Assembly: GCA_900543975.1 (NCBI GenBank)
Contig: UQTI01000005.1
Coordinates: forward strand, 1 to 64,000
Origin: an uncultured Prevotella sp.
GTDB taxonomy: Bacteria > Bacteroidota > Bacteroidia > Bacteroidales > Bacteroidaceae
Length of the DNA: 64,000 nt
Direction of reading: 5' to 3'
Below the pieces are notes generated by a model that saw only the letters and a list, made by a program, of their open reading frames with translations, was not told the DNA's origin and searched no databases. Shown here one piece after another: positions 61,418-64,000 of this stretch. Within the stretch, counting starts at the first letter, position 1, and each line of letters begins with the position of its first letter. The translations under genes were made by a program, and so were the position numbers.

Positions 61418-61581
61418 GATTGTGAAAATGATTTTTTGTGGTTGTGTTTAGCTATGCAAAGTTAATAAACAATGAGAAAATCTTTTTTCTTTATCTTACA
61501 AAAAACATCGGGTTTAATGCTTTTGACCTGTTTCTTACATCTTTTGGCTTGTTTGTGTTAGCCGTTACTGGCTTTTATGCT

Positions 61582-61589
61582 TAATTTTG
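61582..61589 (+). promoter_or_regulatory. -7 box of the GH43 gene
   Basis: TAATTTTG 33 nt before the start codon; the -33 element is not clear. Confidence 0.5.
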
Positions 61590-61621
61590 CCGACAATTAA
61601 AAACTTAAAAAACGTACAATT

Positions 61622-62650
61622 ATGAAACTCATTACTGCATTCTTTCTATCTTTCGTCTTTTCGTCAACGGCTGTCGCGCAACCTTTGACACCGTTCCTCG
61701 GTGCTTCTATGACAGCCCGTCATGGCTCTTCTCTTGCCCCCATAACCCATGAAAAGCAGATAGCCTATGCCGACCCGACCATCGTGCGAGTAGGTTCAAC
61801 CTTCTATCTCACGGGTACGGCCTACGAAAGACTTCAAGGATTTTCGGTGCTCAAATCGAAGGACCTGAAGACATGGACTCCCGTGGGACGGCTCCTCACA
61901 GAGGGCAAGCAGGTGTATGGCGACAAGGGGTTCTGGGCTCCACAGTTTTACAAAAACGGCAAGACATGGCAGCTGGCCTATACTGCAAACGAGCAGGTGG
62001 CGGTGGCTGAGGCGCCAAAACTCACGGGACCATACACCCAGAAGCAGGTCAAGCCCGTCGATGCGTCTGCCAAGAACATAGACCCCTTTGTCTTTACCGA
62101 TGACGACGGCAAGTCGTATCTCTTCCATGTGAGGTTCAATAATGGCAACTTCATCTGGGTAGCCGCATACGACAAGAACACCCAGACCATAGACCATAAC
62201 ACTCTCCAGCGCTGTCTTGACAACACGCAGGCATGGGAGAACACGACCGATTATCCGTCGGCACCGATCATGGAAGGTCCAACGGTCATCAAGCACAAGG
62301 GCAAGTATTATCTTTTCTATTCGGCCAACCATTTTATGAGCCGCGACTACGCCGTGGGCTATGCCGTTGCCGACTCGCCCCTCGGTCCGTGGAAGAAGCC
62401 CAACGACAATCGCATAATTCACCGTTCCACCGTAGGCGAGAACGGATCAGGACATGGCGATGTGTTTGACGACAGCAAGGGCAACATCTTTTATGTTTAT
62501 CATGTTCATCATTCTGACCATGCCGTCTCGCCGCGTCTCACCCGCATCATCCCTCTCCATTTTGTTCCGTCTGCCGATGGCTTTGACCGTGTGGAGGTGA
62601 AACGTGAAGAGGTCATCGTGCCGATAGTGAAAACGGGTGGGAAGAAATAA
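61622..62650 (+). CDS. Secreted glycoside hydrolase family 43 enzyme
   Basis: A 342-residue five-bladed propeller enzyme. Signal peptide MKLITAFFLSFVFSSTAVAQ; catalytic base in YADPTIVRVGSTFYLTG, pKa-modulating Asp in KNIDPFVFTDDDGKSYL and general acid Glu in PIMEGPTVIKHKGKYYLFYS. GH43 members act mainly as arabinofuranosidases, xylosidases or arabinanases; which one cannot be decided here. The neighbouring esterase is compatible with arabinoxylan side-chain removal. Confidence 0.93.
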   Translation: MKLITAFFLSFVFSSTAVAQPLTPFLGASMTARHGSSLAPITHEKQIAYADPTIVRVGSTFYLTGTAYERLQGFSVLKSKDLKTWTPVGRLLTEGKQVYGDKGFWAPQFYKNGKTWQLAYTANEQVAVAEAPKLTGPYTQKQVKPVDASAKNIDPFVFTDDDGKSYLFHVRFNNGNFIWVAAYDKNTQTIDHNTLQRCLDNTQAWENTTDYPSAPIMEGPTVIKHKGKYYLFYSANHFMSRDYAVGYAVADSPLGPWKKPNDNRIIHRSTVGENGSGHGDVFDDSKGNIFYVYHVHHSDHAVSPRLTRIIPLHFVPSADGFDRVEVKREEVIVPIVKTGGKK

Positions 62651-62773
62651 CAACATCGCCTAATTTGATGGCTTTTCTACATGATATTTTTCATGATTCT
62701 TTAAGATATTTTTCGATTTTTCGTTTAAACATTTGATATTTAATGGTTTGTGATAATTGTAAAGAAATCTGTG

Positions 62774-62859
62774 CACGTTTTTCAAGCGACTTTTGTTTAA
62801 CTTGTGCACGTTTTTCAAGCGACTTTTTGTATGGCTCTGCCACTTTTTCAAGCGACTTT
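62774..62859. repeat. Three direct repeats at 33-34-bp spacing
   Basis: CACGTTTTTCAAGCGACTTT at 62774, 62807 and, with one deletion, 62841. The spacing is about three helical turns. The remainder of 62651-63055 is A/T-rich and holds no recognisable gene. Confidence 0.88.
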
Positions 62860-63055
62860 CTGTTGCAAAGATAGAATAAATTAACGAAAAGACAATGATT
62901 TTAATGCGTTTTTATTGATAAAACAGAGAATCTTATGAGACAAAAAGCGCTTTCAAGATATTCCTTGCTCTTATAATCATAAACCAATACCTTTGCAATA
63001 TCACATTTTTAACACTCTTGTTTAAAACAACTTTGTTTAAAAGGATATTTTTTCT

Positions 63056-63190
63056 TAACTTTGCATAAGATAGGCTGCACCTCTGCAAAGATTGCAAGCA
63101 AGCTTGCATCTCTGCTCTCGGTTTGCACTATCTTTGCAAAAGATAGGCTGCACCTCTGCAAAGATTGCAAGCAAGCTTGCATCTCTGCAG
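63056..63190 (+). repeat. Duplicated promoter-hairpin unit upstream of the AAA+ ATPase
   Basis: Two copies, 73 bp apart, each beginning with a -7 box (TAACTTTG 63056, TATCTTTG 63129) followed by AGATAGGCTGCACC and a hairpin TTGCAAGC-AA-GCTTGCA. The ATPase start lies 39 nt after the second copy. Transcripts from either box would begin inside the hairpin unit. Confidence 0.85.
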
Positions 63191-63228
63191 AGGTTTGAAT
63201 TAATCTTCATCCCTAAAATTTCAAGGTT

Positions 63229-64000
63229 ATGGCAAACAATTTTGAAGCCCCGTTTGTGTTTGGCGTTCGTGGTGAAGGCGATACCTTAACTGACCGTAAG
63301 GAAGAAACAGAACGTTTAAAGGCTAATTTCATGTATGGCGTGAACACGATTCTTATATCTCCGCGCCGTATGGGTAAAACATCGCTCGTAGACAGGGTGT
63401 GCTCGCTTGTGGAGAGCGATAACATCAGGATAGCTCGTATCGATGCTTTCGGCTGTCGTTCTGAAAACGATTTCGTAAATGCCTTTGCCACGGCTGTGGT
63501 GCGCGCCACCTCGAGCCGTTGGGAGGAGTGGATGGAGAACGCAAAAGTGTTTCTAAGTAGGTTTGTGCCAAAGATAAGCTTTGGACAAGACCCGTTGAAC
63601 GATTTTTCCATCTCGTTAGAATATAATGCAAGCAACAGCACAACTGAAGACGTGTTGCAACTGCCAGAACTGATAGCCAAAGAGAAAGGATTCCGGATAG
63701 TGGTCTGCATTGATGAGTTTCAGCAGATAGGCGACTTTGCCGATTCGCTAACCTTTCAAAAGAAGCTGCGTGGTATATGGCAGTTGCAGACGCATGTCTC
63801 TTATTGTCTTTATGGTAGCAAGAAATACATGATGGAACAAATGTTTCAGGACCAGAGCTATCCGTTCTACCGTTTTGGCGATTTGTTCTATCTTAACAAA
63901 ATTAGTGAGGCCGACTGGGTGGCTTACATCTGCGAGCGTTTCGAGGTGACGGGTAAACATATTTCTGAAGAACTGTCCCGCGAGATATGCACCGTGACCG
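63229..64000 (+). CDS. AAA+ ATPase (archaeal ATPase_2-like), cut by the window edge
   Basis: The first 257 codons of an open frame that runs off the right end. The N-terminus MANNFEAPFVFGVRGEGDTL leads to a Walker A of the form SPRRMGKTSLVDRV (about 44-57), an acidic Walker B RIVVCIDEFQQIGDF (about 156-170) and a sensor-type segment SYCLYGSKKYMMEQMF. Members of this group, sometimes fused to PD-(D/E)XK domains at the C-terminus, are abundant in Bacteroidetes and have been linked to mobile or conflict functions. What follows the ATPase domain cannot be seen. Confidence 0.85.
   Translation, partial: MANNFEAPFVFGVRGEGDTLTDRKEETERLKANFMYGVNTILISPRRMGKTSLVDRVCSLVESDNIRIARIDAFGCRSENDFVNAFATAVVRATSSRWEEWMENAKVFLSRFVPKISFGQDPLNDFSISLEYNASNSTTEDVLQLPELIAKEKGFRIVVCIDEFQQIGDFADSLTFQKKLRGIWQLQTHVSYCLYGSKKYMMEQMFQDQSYPFYRFGDLFYLNKISEADWVAYICERFEVTGKHISEELSREICTVT

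Noticed and set aside
62651..63055. Small genes in the long spacer after GH43
   Set aside because: Only short A/T-rich frames without ribosome-binding sites or repeats-derived peptides are present.
1..64000. tRNA, rRNA, prophage or insertion sequence genes
   Set aside because: No cloverleaf with CCA-type ends, rRNA segment, transposase, integrase or phage structural gene was recognised on either strand.

Overview
The window comes from the chromosome of an anaerobic Bacteroidetes bacterium, most likely a Prevotellaceae relative. Evidence: a SusC/SusD pair, lipoproteins with short Bacteroidetes-type lipoboxes, C-terminal tails of the type IX secretion kind, an N-succinylornithine-type transcarbamylase, DUF4290 next to rimM, and many promoters of the TTTG-N19..21-TAnnTTTG type. 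No rRNA, tRNA, CRISPR array or transposase gene was found. Forty complete protein genes and one gene cut by the right edge are called.

Layout. 0.1-3.1 kb (minus): a TolC channel and an HlyD-type adaptor, i.e. two parts of a tripartite efflux pump whose inner-membrane part must lie left of the window. 3.3-5.9 kb (plus, divergent): a sigma-54 activator/histidine kinase pair; a sigma-54-type promoter sits in front of tolC. 6.0-11.1 kb: PASTA protein, RluA-type pseudouridine synthase, Ddl, acyltransferase and a lipoprotein. 11.1-13.3 kb: a secreted CotH-like protein. 13.6-20.8 kb is an A/T-richer defence-like block: a 1502-residue DUF4062/NACHT-type/TPR STAND ATPase, then a restriction-modification system (controller, PD-(D/E)XK nuclease, C5 cytosine methyltransferase). 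21.0-23.6 kb: a stand-alone TonB-dependent receptor.

23.9-40.3 kb is a SusC/SusD locus whose enzymes are not ordinary polysaccharidases: a very large secreted N-acetylmuramoyl-L-alanine amidase and a GHL10 (DigH/YngK-like) lipoprotein, with a DUF5018 surface lipoprotein and two beta-propeller-like proteins. I read it as a candidate peptidoglycan (denuded glycan) scavenging locus. 40.4-45.6 kb is housekeeping: deaminase, tsaB, DUF4290, rimM, dxr, rseP. 45.9-49.7 kb: a CE1-like esterase, then a cupin regulator with an acyl-CoA synthetase. 49.7-53.3 kb: proB, proA and an N-acylornithine carbamoyltransferase with an unusual residue at the specificity position. 53.4-60.2 kb (minus): porin, imelysin, di-heme oxidoreductase and a cytochrome c synthase, probably an iron-acquisition unit. 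60.6-62.7 kb: an alpha/beta hydrolase and a GH43 enzyme. 63.2 kb to the edge: an AAA+ ATPase behind arrays of short repeats.

The intergenic DNA is rich in structured repeats. The most notable are: a leader of about 75 nt shared by the CE1-like esterase and the porin, with paired substitutions in its stem; 42-bp inverted repeats on both sides of one propeller gene; 80-bp and 36-bp inverted repeats bracketing the hlyD-like gene and proA; and tandem arrays with 22-bp and 17-bp periods.
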